The notes: generated by a model not told the origin, from the letters alone. Shown: positions 9,739-18,813, counted from the stretch's first letter. The stretch is 64,000 nt of DNA from Rhizobium favelukesii (GCF_000577275.2 NZ_HG916852.1:3315001-3379000); one strand, 5' to 3'. Program-made: numbers and translations.

Positions 9739-11163
9739 ATGGCATCTTTTCGCTTCGCCTCTCCGGCGCTTCTGCTTTTGCTCGCGGGCTGTGTGAGCGG
9801 CCCGGACCATGTTCCCCCGGAGATGCCGCTTCCGGCGAAGTTCAGCGAGGGCGGCGCCAAGAACATCGGCGACGTGTCGACGGCGGCCTGGTGGACGGCC
9901 TATCGCGACACCCGGCTGAACGGTCTGGTGGTTGACGGGCTGAACGAGAACCTTACGGTTCAGCAGGCGCTGGAGCGCATCAATGCGGCTGCCGGCGGCG
10001 TCACCGTTGCCGGGGCCGGCTCGCTGCCGAGCCTGTTGGTCGGCGCCAGCCACACCACCAGCGGCAGCATGGGCGAGCGCCGCACGGCGAGCGGCGCCAC
10101 CAACATCAGCGGCGGCGAAGCCAACGTCTCCTGGCTGCTCGACCTGTTCGGCCAGTACCGGCGCTCGAAGGAAAGCGCCCAGGCGAGCCTCGATGCCGCC
10201 TATTCCAGCGCCGACGTCGCCAAGCTCACCTATCTGCAGGACCTGGTGAACTCCTACATCGACCTGCGCTTCTTCCAGGAGCGCCTGGCGCTGTCGCGCG
10301 CCAACCTGAAGTCGCGCAAGGAAACCTACCAGCTGACCCAGTTCCAGCTCGAAGCCGGTGCCGCCTCGCGCCTCGACGTCGTCCAGGCCGAAGGTCTGGT
10401 GCAGTCGACGCAGGCCGAAATCCCCGGGCTGGAGACCAATATCCGCGTCGCCGCCCACCACATTGCCACGCTGCTCGGCCAGCCGGCCGGCTCGCTGCTC
10501 GGCGAGCTGTTGAAGGCCGCGCCGCAGCCGATCTTCCGCGGCGGCATCGCCTCCGGCATCCCGGCCGACCTGATCCGCAACCGGCCCGACATTCGCGTTG
10601 CCGAGCGCAATCTGGCGGCGGCTACCGCCAATATCGGCGTCGCCATCTCGCAGCTCTACCCGACGATCACCCTGTCGGGCTCGATCTCGCCGACCTATGT
10701 CAAGCCGGCCGGCTTCTCCGGCGGCAGCCTGACCACCTGGTCGTTCGGCCCGACCCTGACGCTGCCGATCTTCGACGGCGGTCAACTGCGCGCCAATGTC
10801 GACATCGCCAAGTCCGATGCCAAGACGCAGTATCTGGCCTGGAAGCAGACGGTGCTGACTGCTGTCGAAGAGGTCGAGAACGCCCTGTCGGCGGTGCGCC
10901 GCGACGCCCAGACGGTGGAAGCGCTGCGCGCCCAGGTCAAGACGACCCAGGAAACCCTGGAACTGTCGACCGCCAGCTACAAGGACGGCGCCTCCTCGCT
11001 GCTCGACGTGCTCGATGCGCAGCGCCAGGTATCGCTGGCCCAGGCGAGCCTGGCCGCCTCCATCCAGCAGATGGCCAAGGACTATGTCTCCCTCAACGTC
11101 GCCATCGGCGGCGGCTACAATCCGGGCGCACCCAGAACCACCGCGCCGCCAAAGGCAAGCTGA
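9739..11163 (+). CDS. RND efflux outer-membrane channel lipoprotein (NodT/OprM family)
   Basis: The TolC-like exit channel of the tripartite system. ATG 9739 (AGGAA at 9726-9730) gives 474 residues starting MASFRF with lipobox LLLLAGC, so it is acylated. Two OEP repeats follow (about 60-260 and 280-460), with the family segments AWWTAYRDTRLNGLV, NRPDIRVAERNLAAATANIGVA and YKDGASSLLDVLDAQRQ. An upstream ATG at 9688 would add 17 residues ahead of the signal peptide and is less likely. The 157 bp before it are AT-richer than the very GC-rich coding region. A clear intrinsic terminator follows, closing the operon. Confidence 0.92.
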   Translation: MASFRFASPALLLLLAGCVSGPDHVPPEMPLPAKFSEGGAKNIGDVSTAAWWTAYRDTRLNGLVVDGLNENLTVQQALERINAAAGGVTVAGAGSLPSLLVGASHTTSGSMGERRTASGATNISGGEANVSWLLDLFGQYRRSKESAQASLDAAYSSADVAKLTYLQDLVNSYIDLRFFQERLALSRANLKSRKETYQLTQFQLEAGAASRLDVVQAEGLVQSTQAEIPGLETNIRVAAHHIATLLGQPAGSLLGELLKAAPQPIFRGGIASGIPADLIRNRPDIRVAERNLAAATANIGVAISQLYPTITLSGSISPTYVKPAGFSGGSLTTWSFGPTLTLPIFDGGQLRANVDIAKSDAKTQYLAWKQTVLTAVEEVENALSAVRRDAQTVEALRAQVKTTQETLELSTASYKDGASSLLDVLDAQRQVSLAQASLAASIQQMAKDYVSLNVAIGGGYNPGAPRTTAPPKAS

Positions 11164-11178
11164 GCAACAGCAGACAAG

Positions 11179-11204
11179 AAGCCCGCTTCGGCGGGCTTTT
11201 TTAT
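11179..11204 (+). terminator. Intrinsic terminator of the efflux operon
   Basis: AAGCCCGC (11179-11186), loop TTCG, GCGGGCTT (11191-11198) followed by a T-run: a textbook tetraloop terminator 15 bp after the channel gene. Confidence 0.92.
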
Positions 11205-11289
11205 TGCCGCCATCCGCATCCCAATGCAGGATAAAGCAGGGCGGCGGCGATTTTGGATTCGACAATACCTATGGCCTGATGTACGCAAT

Positions 11290-11305
11290 GATTAAACGAT
11301 TAATC
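11290..11305 (+). promoter_or_regulatory. Candidate LacI-family operator (autoregulation)
   Basis: GATTAAACGATTAATC is a 16-bp palindrome with one mismatched pair and a central CG, the pattern typical for LacI/PurR-type operators. It ends 5 bp before the ATG of the LacI-type gene, so a bound repressor would block its own transcription and probably that of the whole downstream operon. Confidence 0.7.
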
Positions 11306-11310
11306 TACGC

Positions 11311-12348
11311 ATGTCGGAAACCATGCCTCCAACGCGACCTGGACCGAACCTGAGCAGGATTGCAACGTCGCTTGGTGTCTCCGTCGCGACGGTTTCCAAT
11401 GCGCTCTCCGGCAAGGGCCGTGTTTCCGAACAACTGGCAGAGAGGATCAAGGAACATGCGGCCGAACTCGGCTATGTTCCGAGCCAGGCTGGACGGGCGC
11501 TTCGCACCGGCCGCAGCGGCGTCATCGGCCTTGTTTTGCCTGACATCGCCAACCCGCTTTTCCCCAAGCTTGCGCAGGCCATCGAATTCGCCGCCAGCGC
11601 CGCCGGCTACGGCGTGCTTATCGCCGACTCCCGGGGAGACGTCGCTACCCAGACCGAGGCGATCAACCGGCTGATCGAGCGCGGCGTCGAGGGCCTGGTG
11701 ATCGTGCCCCGCCGGGCGACCCGAATTTCTGCTGCAGCCTGTCCGGTCGCCGTCATCGATACGGGCTCCACGCCTGGCAACACCGTCGCCGCCGATCACA
11801 TGCAAGGCGGCTGGGCGATCGCCAACCATTTGGCCGAGCTCGGACACCGGCGTGTCCTCATCATCGGCAACAATCCTGGTTCGAACGTCCAGAACGACCG
11901 TGCAGGCGGTGTCCGTTCCGGTCTGCGTCCGGGGATGAGTTCGGCAACTCTCTGGATCGAGACGCTCGAACGGCAAGGCGGCAGCGGATGCAGCCTCGGC
12001 CTCGCTGAAAAGGTGCGCGAGGGCTATACGGCATTTGCTGCGCTCTCGGACCTGCAGGCGCTGCGAGCTCTCACCGAGTTGCAGCGCGACGGCATCGACG
12101 TGCCCAGCATGGCAAGCGTTACCGGCTTCGACGACCTCATCTGGTCGCCAGTCATTACCCCATCCCTGACGACCGTGGCGATGGACATGCACACCATTGC
12201 GGAAATCGCCATCTCGTCCTTGCTGCAAACGATAAAGACGCGCGGCAGCCGCGAAGGCGTGCTTGTGACGTCCGAAACCGACCGCGTTCCGATGCAACTG
12301 ATTGTTCGCCAATCCTCCGGGCCGGCGGACCCGACAAGAATATCCTGA
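11311..12348 (+). CDS. LacI-family transcriptional regulator of the nucleoside operon
   Basis: A 345-residue repressor. Residues 13-65 hold the LacI HTH and hinge (LSRIATSLGVSVATVSNALSGKGRVSEQLAERI, then AGRALRTGRSGVIGLVLPDI), and the remainder is a periplasmic-binding-protein-like sensor domain. It is the first gene of a co-directional run: the ABC substrate-binding gene starts 19 bp after its stop. A CG-centred palindrome sits 5 bp upstream of ATG. The effector is likely a purine base or nucleoside given the enzymes downstream; that is inference. No strong Shine-Dalgarno precedes the ATG, perhaps because the operator occupies the space. Confidence 0.88.
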   Translation: MSETMPPTRPGPNLSRIATSLGVSVATVSNALSGKGRVSEQLAERIKEHAAELGYVPSQAGRALRTGRSGVIGLVLPDIANPLFPKLAQAIEFAASAAGYGVLIADSRGDVATQTEAINRLIERGVEGLVIVPRRATRISAAACPVAVIDTGSTPGNTVAADHMQGGWAIANHLAELGHRRVLIIGNNPGSNVQNDRAGGVRSGLRPGMSSATLWIETLERQGGSGCSLGLAEKVREGYTAFAALSDLQALRALTELQRDGIDVPSMASVTGFDDLIWSPVITPSLTTVAMDMHTIAEIAISSLLQTIKTRGSREGVLVTSETDRVPMQLIVRQSSGPADPTRIS

Positions 12349-12367
12349 CAGACGGAGAACAGCTGAC

Positions 12368-13390
12368 ATGAAGACTGCCCTCATCGCTTCCGCCGCGCTA
12401 CTGGCGCTGTCGCCCCTCGCCGCGAAAGCGCAGGAAAAGACGCTGACGATTTCCGTCTATGCCTTTGCTCAGGACGATTTCAAGACGATCGTCTACGATC
12501 CCTTCGAGCAGAAGTGCAGCTGCAAGATCGTGGTCGAGACCGGCAACAGTGTCGAGCGTCTCGCCAAGATGGAAGCCAATAAGGCGAACCCCGCTATCGA
12601 CATGGCAGTCGTCTCCATGGCCGATGCCCTGTCGGCCACGCGCAAGGATCTGATCGACAAGGTCGATACCTCGAAGCTCTCCAATTTCGGCAAACTCTAT
12701 GATCTCGCCAAGGATCCAAACGGCGACGGCATGAGCGTCGGCTACACCTTCTATGCCACTTCGATCGCCTACCGCTCCGACAAGATGAAGGTCGAGTCCT
12801 GGGCAGACTTGCTGAAGCCGGAATATGTCGGCCACGTCGCCTTCCCGAACGTCACCACCAACCAGGGGCCACCGGCGCTCTACATGCTCGGTCAGGCGCT
12901 CGGCAACGACAGCCCGGACCTGAAGGCGCCGATTGCGGCGCTGGGCGAGAAGAAGGACGAGATCGTCACCTTCTATGAAAAATCCTCGCAACTCGTGCAG
13001 CTTATGCAGCAGGAGGAAATCTGGGCGGCGCCGATCGGTCGCTTCTCCTGGGCAGGCTTTACCAAGCTCGATGTTCCCGTTGCATGGGCAACCCCCAAGG
13101 AAGGCCAGACCGGCGGCATGAACGTCATGGTCGTTACCAAGGGTTCCAAGAACCGCGATCTGGCGCTCCAGTTCATGGATTTCTGGCTCTCCACTGAGAT
13201 CCAGACGAAGCTCGCCGAAAAGCTGGTCGACAGCCCGGCCAACAAAGACGTCAAGCTCTCCGAGGAAGCCGCCAACAACCTGACCTATGGCGAAGACACC
13301 ACCAGGAGCCTGAAGCTAATCCCCTCTGCAGCTGCACTCGATAACCGTGCCGGCTGGCTGAAGGAATGGAACGAGAAGGTCGGTCAGTAA
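12368..13390 (+). CDS. ABC transporter periplasmic substrate-binding protein (PotD/extracellular family 1-like)
   Basis: Captures the solute in the periplasm for the importer encoded downstream. ATG 12368 follows GGAG and gives 340 residues with a classic Sec signal (MKTALIASAALLALSPLAAKA, cleavage after AKA). The mature part resembles spermidine/putrescine or iron(III)-type binding proteins (YAFAQDDFKTIVYDPFEQ near the mature start; ESWADLLKPEYVGHVAFPN mid-protein). A longer upstream start lacks a signal peptide. A GC-rich hairpin after the stop probably protects the mRNA end. The neighbours (nucleoside hydrolase, adenine deaminase) suggest a purine nucleoside or related compound rather than a polyamine; this is inference. 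Confidence 0.88.
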   Translation: MKTALIASAALLALSPLAAKAQEKTLTISVYAFAQDDFKTIVYDPFEQKCSCKIVVETGNSVERLAKMEANKANPAIDMAVVSMADALSATRKDLIDKVDTSKLSNFGKLYDLAKDPNGDGMSVGYTFYATSIAYRSDKMKVESWADLLKPEYVGHVAFPNVTTNQGPPALYMLGQALGNDSPDLKAPIAALGEKKDEIVTFYEKSSQLVQLMQQEEIWAAPIGRFSWAGFTKLDVPVAWATPKEGQTGGMNVMVVTKGSKNRDLALQFMDFWLSTEIQTKLAEKLVDSPANKDVKLSEEAANNLTYGEDTTRSLKLIPSAAALDNRAGWLKEWNEKVGQ

Positions 13391-13398
13391 CTCTCCAG

Positions 13399-13426
13399 GC
13401 CGGCTCTGGCCCTTGCCCGAGCCGGC
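13399..13426 (+). other. Intercistronic stem-loop after the binding-protein gene
   Basis: GCCGGCTC (13399-13406) and GAGCCGGC (13419-13426) form a perfect 8-bp stem with a 12-nt loop and no T-run, between the binding-protein stop and the first permease. Such stems commonly stabilise the upstream message or attenuate downstream expression. Confidence 0.5.
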
Positions 13427-13450
13427 TCTTCATCCGTCGAAAGTCACTTC

Positions 13451-14278
13451 ATGTTTCAAAACCGCGCAGAAGCCCTGGCGCTTGCCCTGCCCGCAGCAGT
13501 TTTTGCCGCGCTGGTCTTCCTGCTGCCCGTCGTCGTGCTGCTCTCCGAGGGCTTCCGCATCGACGGCAGCTGGACGCTCGGCGCCTATACCGGCTTCTTT
13601 TCGGAGTCCCTGAACCGCACCGTCTTCCTGCGCACGTTTCGGCTCGGGCTTGAGGTGACCGCGCTCTCAGCCGTGATCGGCTATGCGGCGGCCTTTGCCA
13701 TCGTCAACCTGCCGCCCAAGGGCAAGGGCAGGATGATCGGCCTCGTCACCTTACCGCTGATGATCTCGCCGGTCGCCCGCACCTATGCCTGGATCGTCAT
13801 TCTCGGCCGCACCGGCATCGTCAACGAGACCATCACCGGCCTGGGTCTGAGCGACACGCCTCTGCGCCTGCTGTTCACAGAAACGGCCGTTTTCATCGGC
13901 CTGTTGCAGCTTTTCCTGCCGCTGATGATCCTGTCGCTGATCAGCGCGCTTGAAAACATGCCGAAGGATGCCATCCCCGCCGCCCGCGTGCTAGGCGCCA
14001 ACTGGTTTCAGGTCTTCTGCAAGGTGATCCTGCCGCTTACCCGGGAGGGCCTCGTCGTCGGCGGTACGCTCGTCTTCACCGGGTCGCTGACAGCCTACAT
14101 CACCCCCGCCGTCCTCGGCGGCTCGAAGGTGCTCATGCTGGAAACGCTGCTCTATCAGCAGGTGTCCGTTGCCAACAATTTCGTCGCAGCCAGTGTCATC
14201 GCCTTCATGCTGATCGTCATGAGCTTTGCCGCCAACATCCTACTCAAGCGCCTTGCCACGGCGAGGAACAAGCGATGA
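13451..14278 (+). CDS. ABC importer inner-membrane permease, PotB-like
   Basis: A 275-residue permease of the binding-protein-dependent type. About six membrane segments are visible, starting with ALALPAAVFAALVFLLPVVVLL, and the ATPase-docking EAA loop is near residues 175-195 (ISALENMPKDAIPAARVLGANWFQVFCKVILP). The family matches spermidine/putrescine or 2-aminoethylphosphonate permeases. Its last 4 bp overlap the next permease (ATGA), so translation of the two subunits is probably coupled, fitting a heterodimeric channel. Confidence 0.88.
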   Translation: MFQNRAEALALALPAAVFAALVFLLPVVVLLSEGFRIDGSWTLGAYTGFFSESLNRTVFLRTFRLGLEVTALSAVIGYAAAFAIVNLPPKGKGRMIGLVTLPLMISPVARTYAWIVILGRTGIVNETITGLGLSDTPLRLLFTETAVFIGLLQLFLPLMILSLISALENMPKDAIPAARVLGANWFQVFCKVILPLTREGLVVGGTLVFTGSLTAYITPAVLGGSKVLMLETLLYQQVSVANNFVAASVIAFMLIVMSFAANILLKRLATARNKR

Positions 14279-15054
14279 CCGCCCGCGTTCTCTCTCCGGT
14301 CGTTCTCGGTCTGCTGCTGATCTTCCTGATCGGCCCGTTCCTGATCATCATTGCCGCATCGCTCTCGGCCGGCGACACCCTGGCCTTCCCGCCGCAGGGC
14401 CTTTCCCTGAAATGGGCCACCAAGGTCTTCACCATCGACAGCTTCCGCGAAAGCTTCGCCATGTCGATGTTCCTTGCCATCGTTGGCACGCTTTCGGCGC
14501 TCATTCTCGGCATCCCGGCTGCCTACGCGCTCTCGCGCTACAAGCTGCCCTTCGGAGAGACGGTGCGCACCATCGTCTCGCTGCCGATCATCGTTCCAGG
14601 CATCGTCGTTGGTCTGGCGTTGCTGCGCTATCTCGTCGTGCCCTTCGGCTTCAACATCACGCTCGCATTGTTCATGGCGCATACAGCGCTTGTTCTGCCC
14701 TATGCCGTGCGTGTTGTTTCCGCCAGCCTAAACAACCTGCGCTCGGATATGGAAGAGGCGGCCGTCCTGCTCGGCTCCTCGCGCGTTGGCGCCTTCTTCC
14801 GCGTCGTGATGCCCAATATCCGCGGCGGCATCCTGGCCGCCTTCATTCTCGGCTTCGTGACGAGTTTCAACCAGGTTCCCGTTTCGCTCTTCCTGTCCGG
14901 CCCGGGCGTGCGCACCTTGCCGATCGACATGCTGGGCTACATGGAAACCACCTACGATCCGTCGATTGCTGCGCTCTCCTCGCTGCTCGCCTTCCTCTCC
15001 ATCGGCATCGTCTTCCTTGCCGAACGCTTCCTGGGGTTCTCTCGCTATGTCTGA
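14275..15054 (+). CDS. ABC importer inner-membrane permease, PotC-like
   Basis: The second channel subunit, 259 residues, with about six membrane helices and an EAA-type loop (ASLNNLRSDMEEAAVLLGSSRVGAFFRVVMPNI, about residues 143-175). It overlaps the first permease by ATGA and its end overlaps the start of the ATPase gene by 8 bp, so the operon is tightly coupled. Confidence 0.88.
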   Translation: MTARVLSPVVLGLLLIFLIGPFLIIIAASLSAGDTLAFPPQGLSLKWATKVFTIDSFRESFAMSMFLAIVGTLSALILGIPAAYALSRYKLPFGETVRTIVSLPIIVPGIVVGLALLRYLVVPFGFNITLALFMAHTALVLPYAVRVVSASLNNLRSDMEEAAVLLGSSRVGAFFRVVMPNIRGGILAAFILGFVTSFNQVPVSLFLSGPGVRTLPIDMLGYMETTYDPSIAALSSLLAFLSIGIVFLAERFLGFSRYV

Positions 15055-16072
15055 CCGTTATCTTCAACTCGACAAGCTGACGCTTGCCTACGGCGACACG
15101 GTCGCAGTGAAGGATCTCGATCTCGCGATCGCCAAGGGCGAACTCGTCGCCCTCCTCGGCCCGTCGGGCTGCGGTAAGACGACCACGATGCGATCGATCG
15201 CCGGCTTGCTCGGACCGGCCTCCGGCCGCATCACACTCGACGGCGACGACATCACACGCGTTTCGGCCAACAAGCGCAACGTCGGCCTCGTTTTCCAGTC
15301 CTACGCCCTCTTTCCGCATCTGACGGTCTACGAGAACGTCGCCTTCGGCCTGCGCCTGAAAGGCATCGGCGGCAAGGATCTCGACGCCAAGGTCAGCGCC
15401 GGCATCAGGTCCGTCGACCTTTCCAAGTTCGTCGATCGCAAGCCTGCGGAGCTGTCGGGCGGCCAACAGCAGCGCGTGGCGCTCGCCCGCTCCATGGTGA
15501 TGGAGCCGAAGGTGCTGCTGCTCGACGAGCCGCTTTCCAACCTCGATGCGCGCCTGCGCCTGGAAATGCGCGCCGAACTCCAGCGCGTCCAGAAGGAAAC
15601 AGGCGTCACCATGATCTTCGTCACCCACGATCAGATCGAGGCGCTGGCGCTTGCCGACCGGATCGTGGTGATGCTGAACGGCGGCATCGAGCAGATCGGC
15701 ACGCCTGAGGAAATCTACAACAAGCCGGTCTCGGCCTTCGTCGCCGATTTCGTCGGCTTCGAAAACGTCTTTGCGTTGGAGAATGGGAAGCTTGCGACAT
15801 CCAACAGCCTCGTCGACCTTTCAGGTCCAGCGCCGCAGGCCGCAAAGGGCCTGGCCTGGCGTCCGCGCATGGTGATCCTTGGTTCAGGTCCTTTCCAAGG
15901 CACCGTGCGCGGCACGTCGTTTGCTGGAGACACCCGCGAATACCTTCTCGACACACCGCTTGGCGCGATCAAAGCCGAGGTCGATGCCGAGCTGCCGGCC
16001 CATGCGATCGGCGCCACGCTCGCATTCGACCTGCCGCTTGCCGCAGCAGCGCCCCTCTCACGCTACAGGTAA
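15047..16072 (+). CDS. ABC importer ATP-binding subunit (PotA/UgpC-like)
   Basis: Energises the importer. ATG 15047 overlaps the upstream permease and gives 341 residues. Walker A GPSGCGKTT is at 38-46, Q-loop VFQSYALFP at 82-90, signature LSGGQQQR at 136-143, Walker B VLLLDEP at 156-162, followed by the switch His in FVTHDQIEAL. The C-terminal third is a TOBE-like regulatory domain (VPRTV-type strand pattern from about residue 270). An in-frame upstream ATG at 14966 would read through the permease gene and is rejected. The nucleoside hydrolase begins 4 bp after its stop. Confidence 0.9.
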   Translation: MSDRYLQLDKLTLAYGDTVAVKDLDLAIAKGELVALLGPSGCGKTTTMRSIAGLLGPASGRITLDGDDITRVSANKRNVGLVFQSYALFPHLTVYENVAFGLRLKGIGGKDLDAKVSAGIRSVDLSKFVDRKPAELSGGQQQRVALARSMVMEPKVLLLDEPLSNLDARLRLEMRAELQRVQKETGVTMIFVTHDQIEALALADRIVVMLNGGIEQIGTPEEIYNKPVSAFVADFVGFENVFALENGKLATSNSLVDLSGPAPQAAKGLAWRPRMVILGSGPFQGTVRGTSFAGDTREYLLDTPLGAIKAEVDAELPAHAIGATLAFDLPLAAAAPLSRYR

Positions 16073-16076
16073 CATC

Positions 16077-16997
16077 ATGGGCGTCTGGATCGACACCGAC
16101 ATGGGCTTTGACGATATCGCCGCGATCCTTGTGGTGACCCACGTGAAGCTCGACGTATCAGGCATCTCGCTCGTCTTCGGCAACACGCCGCTGCCCCAGG
16201 TCCGCGTCAACGCCGCCGGCGCTGCCAAGGCCTTCGGCTGGACCTTCCCCGTTCACACCGGCCGGGCCATGCCCGTTCTCGGTGCCCTGGAGACGGCACA
16301 GGCGATCCTCGGCAAGACCGGCATCCCGACCAAGGGCAAGGGCCTGCCTGCCGCCCCGCCCTTGGACGACAGCGATGCGTTTACCGCGCTTTGCCGCTGG
16401 CTGGAGGCGGACGGCCCGCACCGCATCCTCGCGCTCGGACCGCTGACCAATATCGCCACCGTGGCCTTGGCACGCCCCGCCCTTGCCGCCCGGATCACGG
16501 AACTCACCTGGATGGGCGGTGCCGTCACGTCCGGCAATCACACCGCATCGGCCGAGTTCAACGCCTTGGCCGACCCTGAAGCGCTCGCCATCGTTCTCGC
16601 CCACGGCCTGCCGCTGCGCATGGTCGATCTGGATCTCTGCCGCAAGGTCGTCGCAACACCCGACGACGTCGCGCCGGTGCGCGCCGCAGGCGGCCGCAAT
16701 GCGACGCTGCTCGCTGACATGCTCGACGGTTACATCGGCATCGGCACGAGCCGTGGCAGGCATGGAATGGCGATCTATGACCCCTCCGCCGCTGTCGCCT
16801 TTGCCGCACCCGAGATCGCCAGCTTCCGTCCTGCCCGGATCGAGGCTGAACTGCAGGGCCAGCATAGCCGCGGCCGCACCGTTGTTGAGACGCGGGCGAC
16901 GCACGCCACATTCAATGCGGAATACGCAATTGACATCGATGTCGAGAAGGCGCGCGCCCTCATCCTCGGCGCATTGATTGATGAGGCCAGCCGATGA
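16077..16997 (+). CDS. Nucleoside hydrolase (inosine/uridine-preferring family)
   Basis: Hydrolyses the N-glycosidic bond of ribonucleosides to free base and ribose. ATG 16077 gives 306 residues starting with the Ca2+/ribose-binding motif, DTDMGFDDIAAI at residues 6-17 (Asp6, Asp8, Asp12, Asp13). Further family segments are VFGNTPLPQVRVNAAGAAK, LALGPLTNIATVAL and the C-terminal HYDPSA-like region MAIYDPSAAVAF. It starts 4 bp after the ATPase stop and overlaps the adenine deaminase by ATGA. In this order imported nucleosides would be split and adenine then deaminated. Base preference is unknown. Confidence 0.9.
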   Translation: MGVWIDTDMGFDDIAAILVVTHVKLDVSGISLVFGNTPLPQVRVNAAGAAKAFGWTFPVHTGRAMPVLGALETAQAILGKTGIPTKGKGLPAAPPLDDSDAFTALCRWLEADGPHRILALGPLTNIATVALARPALAARITELTWMGGAVTSGNHTASAEFNALADPEALAIVLAHGLPLRMVDLDLCRKVVATPDDVAPVRAAGGRNATLLADMLDGYIGIGTSRGRHGMAIYDPSAAVAFAAPEIASFRPARIEAELQGQHSRGRTVVETRATHATFNAEYAIDIDVEKARALILGALIDEASR

Positions 16998-18772
16998 GCG
17001 CCGCGGAACCGAGGGACCTCAACGATCCCACGCTTCGCGAGCGCGCCGTTGCCGCCGCACGCGGCGACGCGCCTTTCGACATCCTGATATCAGGCGGACG
17101 CCTGCTGGATGCCGTCACCGGCCTTACCCGCGAAGCCGACATCGGCATCGTGGGGCCGCTGATTGCAAGCGTCCATGCGCCTGCCAGGCGTACAGACGCA
17201 ACAGAAACGATCGACGCCACAGGCAGCATCATTTCGCCCGGCCTGATCGATACGCACATGCATATCGAAAGCTCGATGGTGACACCGGCCGAGTATGCTG
17301 CAGCCGTCGTTCCGCGGGGTGTCACAACGATCGTCTGGGATCCGCACGAGTTTGGCAATGTGCATGGGCTGGACGGCGTGCGCTGGGCGATCGAAGCCTC
17401 CCTCGGCCTGCCGCTCCGCACGATCGTGCTCGCACCTTCATGCGTTCCCTCCGCCCCGGGGCTTGAAGTCGCCGGCGCCGATTTCGACGCCGCGGTCATT
17501 GCCGAAATGCTCCGCTGGCCTGACGTCGGCGGTGTTGCCGAGGTGATGAACATGCGCGGCGTCATCGACGGCGATACCCGCATGACCGCAATCGTCAATG
17601 CCGGTCTCGCCGCCGGAAAACTGGTCTGCGGACACGCGCGTGGGCTCGAAGGCGCCGATCTGAACGCCTTCATGGCGGCTGGCGTCACCTCCGATCATGA
17701 GCTGACCTCCAGCGCTGATCTGCTGCAGAAACTGGCGGCCGGCCTGACCATTGAGCTGCGCGGTTCGCACGACCACTTGCTGCAGGAATTCGTGAGTGCC
17801 CTCAACGCCATCGGCCATCTGCCGTCAACGATCACGCTCTGCACCGACGACGTCTTCCCGGACGAACTGAAGGACGGAGGCGGCCTCGATGACGTGATTC
17901 GCCGGCTCGTCCGGTATGGAATGAAGCCGGAATGGGCGCTGAGGGCAGCAACGCTTAACGCAGCGCAGCGATTGAAGCGTTCGGATCTTGGCCTGATCGC
18001 TGCCGGCCGGCGGGCCGACATCGTCCTGTTCGAAGATCTGGTTGACTTCGCCACGAAGATTGTCATCGCCAATGGCGAGATCGTATCGACGGCCGGCGAG
18101 ATGAATGTCCGCATGCCCTCCTTCGAGATTGCAGCCCTGCAAAACTCGGTCAAGCTGTCACCGTTGACGGAGAACGACTTCAGGGTTCCAGCCGAAGGAA
18201 GGCGGGTTCGCGTCGCGACGATCGATCGCCCGCGGTTTACGCAATGGGGCGAAGCCGAGACCGTCGTCAAAGACGGTTTCGTCGTGCCTCCCGCCGGCAG
18301 CACGATGATTGCGGTCGCCCATCGGCACGGAAAAGCCGATGGGCGTCCGCGCGTCGGCTTCCTCACGGGTTGGGGAACATGGCGTGGGGCCTTCTGCACA
18401 ACGGTTTCCCACGACAGCCACAACCTTACGGTTTTCGGCGGCAATGCACGTGACATGGCGGTCGCTGCCAACGCTGTGATTGCCGCGGGCGGCGGGATGG
18501 CCGTGGCCAGGGATGGTCAGGTTGAAACCCTTCTGCCTCTGCCAGTATCCGGCCTTGTCACCGAGGCGCCATTGGAGGAGACGGCCGCCTCCTTCAGGGC
18601 GGTGCGAAAGGCGATGGAAACGATCGTCGACTGGAAACCGCCTTACCTCGTTTTCAAGGCCTGCTTCGGCGCAACGCTTGCCTGCAACATTGGCCCGCAT
18701 CAGACGGATCGCGGCATCGCTGACGTCCTGACCGGCAAGGTTCTCGAGAGCCCTGTGATCGAGGTTCTCTAG
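16994..18772 (+). CDS. ade: Adenine deaminase
   Basis: Converts adenine to hypoxanthine and ammonia. The 592-residue amidohydrolase has the metal-binding GLIDTHMHIESSMV (about residue 82), VWDPHEFGNVHG and the later GSHDHLL plus TDDVFPDEL, and the C-terminal adenine-deaminase domain (GGMAVARDGQVETLLPLPVSGL, LVFKACFGATLACNIGP). Length matches bacterial Ade (about 565-600). It is the last gene of the LacI-controlled run, translationally coupled to the nucleoside hydrolase by ATGA. The pathway implied is nucleoside, adenine, hypoxanthine, then purine salvage or catabolism. Confidence 0.93.
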   Translation: MSAAEPRDLNDPTLRERAVAAARGDAPFDILISGGRLLDAVTGLTREADIGIVGPLIASVHAPARRTDATETIDATGSIISPGLIDTHMHIESSMVTPAEYAAAVVPRGVTTIVWDPHEFGNVHGLDGVRWAIEASLGLPLRTIVLAPSCVPSAPGLEVAGADFDAAVIAEMLRWPDVGGVAEVMNMRGVIDGDTRMTAIVNAGLAAGKLVCGHARGLEGADLNAFMAAGVTSDHELTSSADLLQKLAAGLTIELRGSHDHLLQEFVSALNAIGHLPSTITLCTDDVFPDELKDGGGLDDVIRRLVRYGMKPEWALRAATLNAAQRLKRSDLGLIAAGRRADIVLFEDLVDFATKIVIANGEIVSTAGEMNVRMPSFEIAALQNSVKLSPLTENDFRVPAEGRRVRVATIDRPRFTQWGEAETVVKDGFVVPPAGSTMIAVAHRHGKADGRPRVGFLTGWGTWRGAFCTTVSHDSHNLTVFGGNARDMAVAANAVIAAGGGMAVARDGQVETLLPLPVSGLVTEAPLEETAASFRAVRKAMETIVDWKPPYLVFKACFGATLACNIGPHQTDRGIADVLTGKVLESPVIEVL

Positions 18773-18786
18773 CGCGAGGAATAGCC

Positions 18787-18813
18787 GCATCCGGGCGTTT
18801 TGCCCCCGGGTGC
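18787..18813 (+). terminator. Possible hairpin terminator between convergent genes
   Basis: GCATCCGGG (18787-18795) pairs with CCCGGGTGC (18805-18813) with one G-U. It lies between the convergent adenine deaminase and M20 amidohydrolase genes. No clear T-run, so it is weak evidence for termination. Confidence 0.35.

Noticed and set aside
9736..11265. 509-codon minus-strand frame opposite the outer-membrane channel gene
   Set aside because: Low-complexity Arg/Gly/Gln-rich shadow; the plus strand has signal peptide and OEP motifs.
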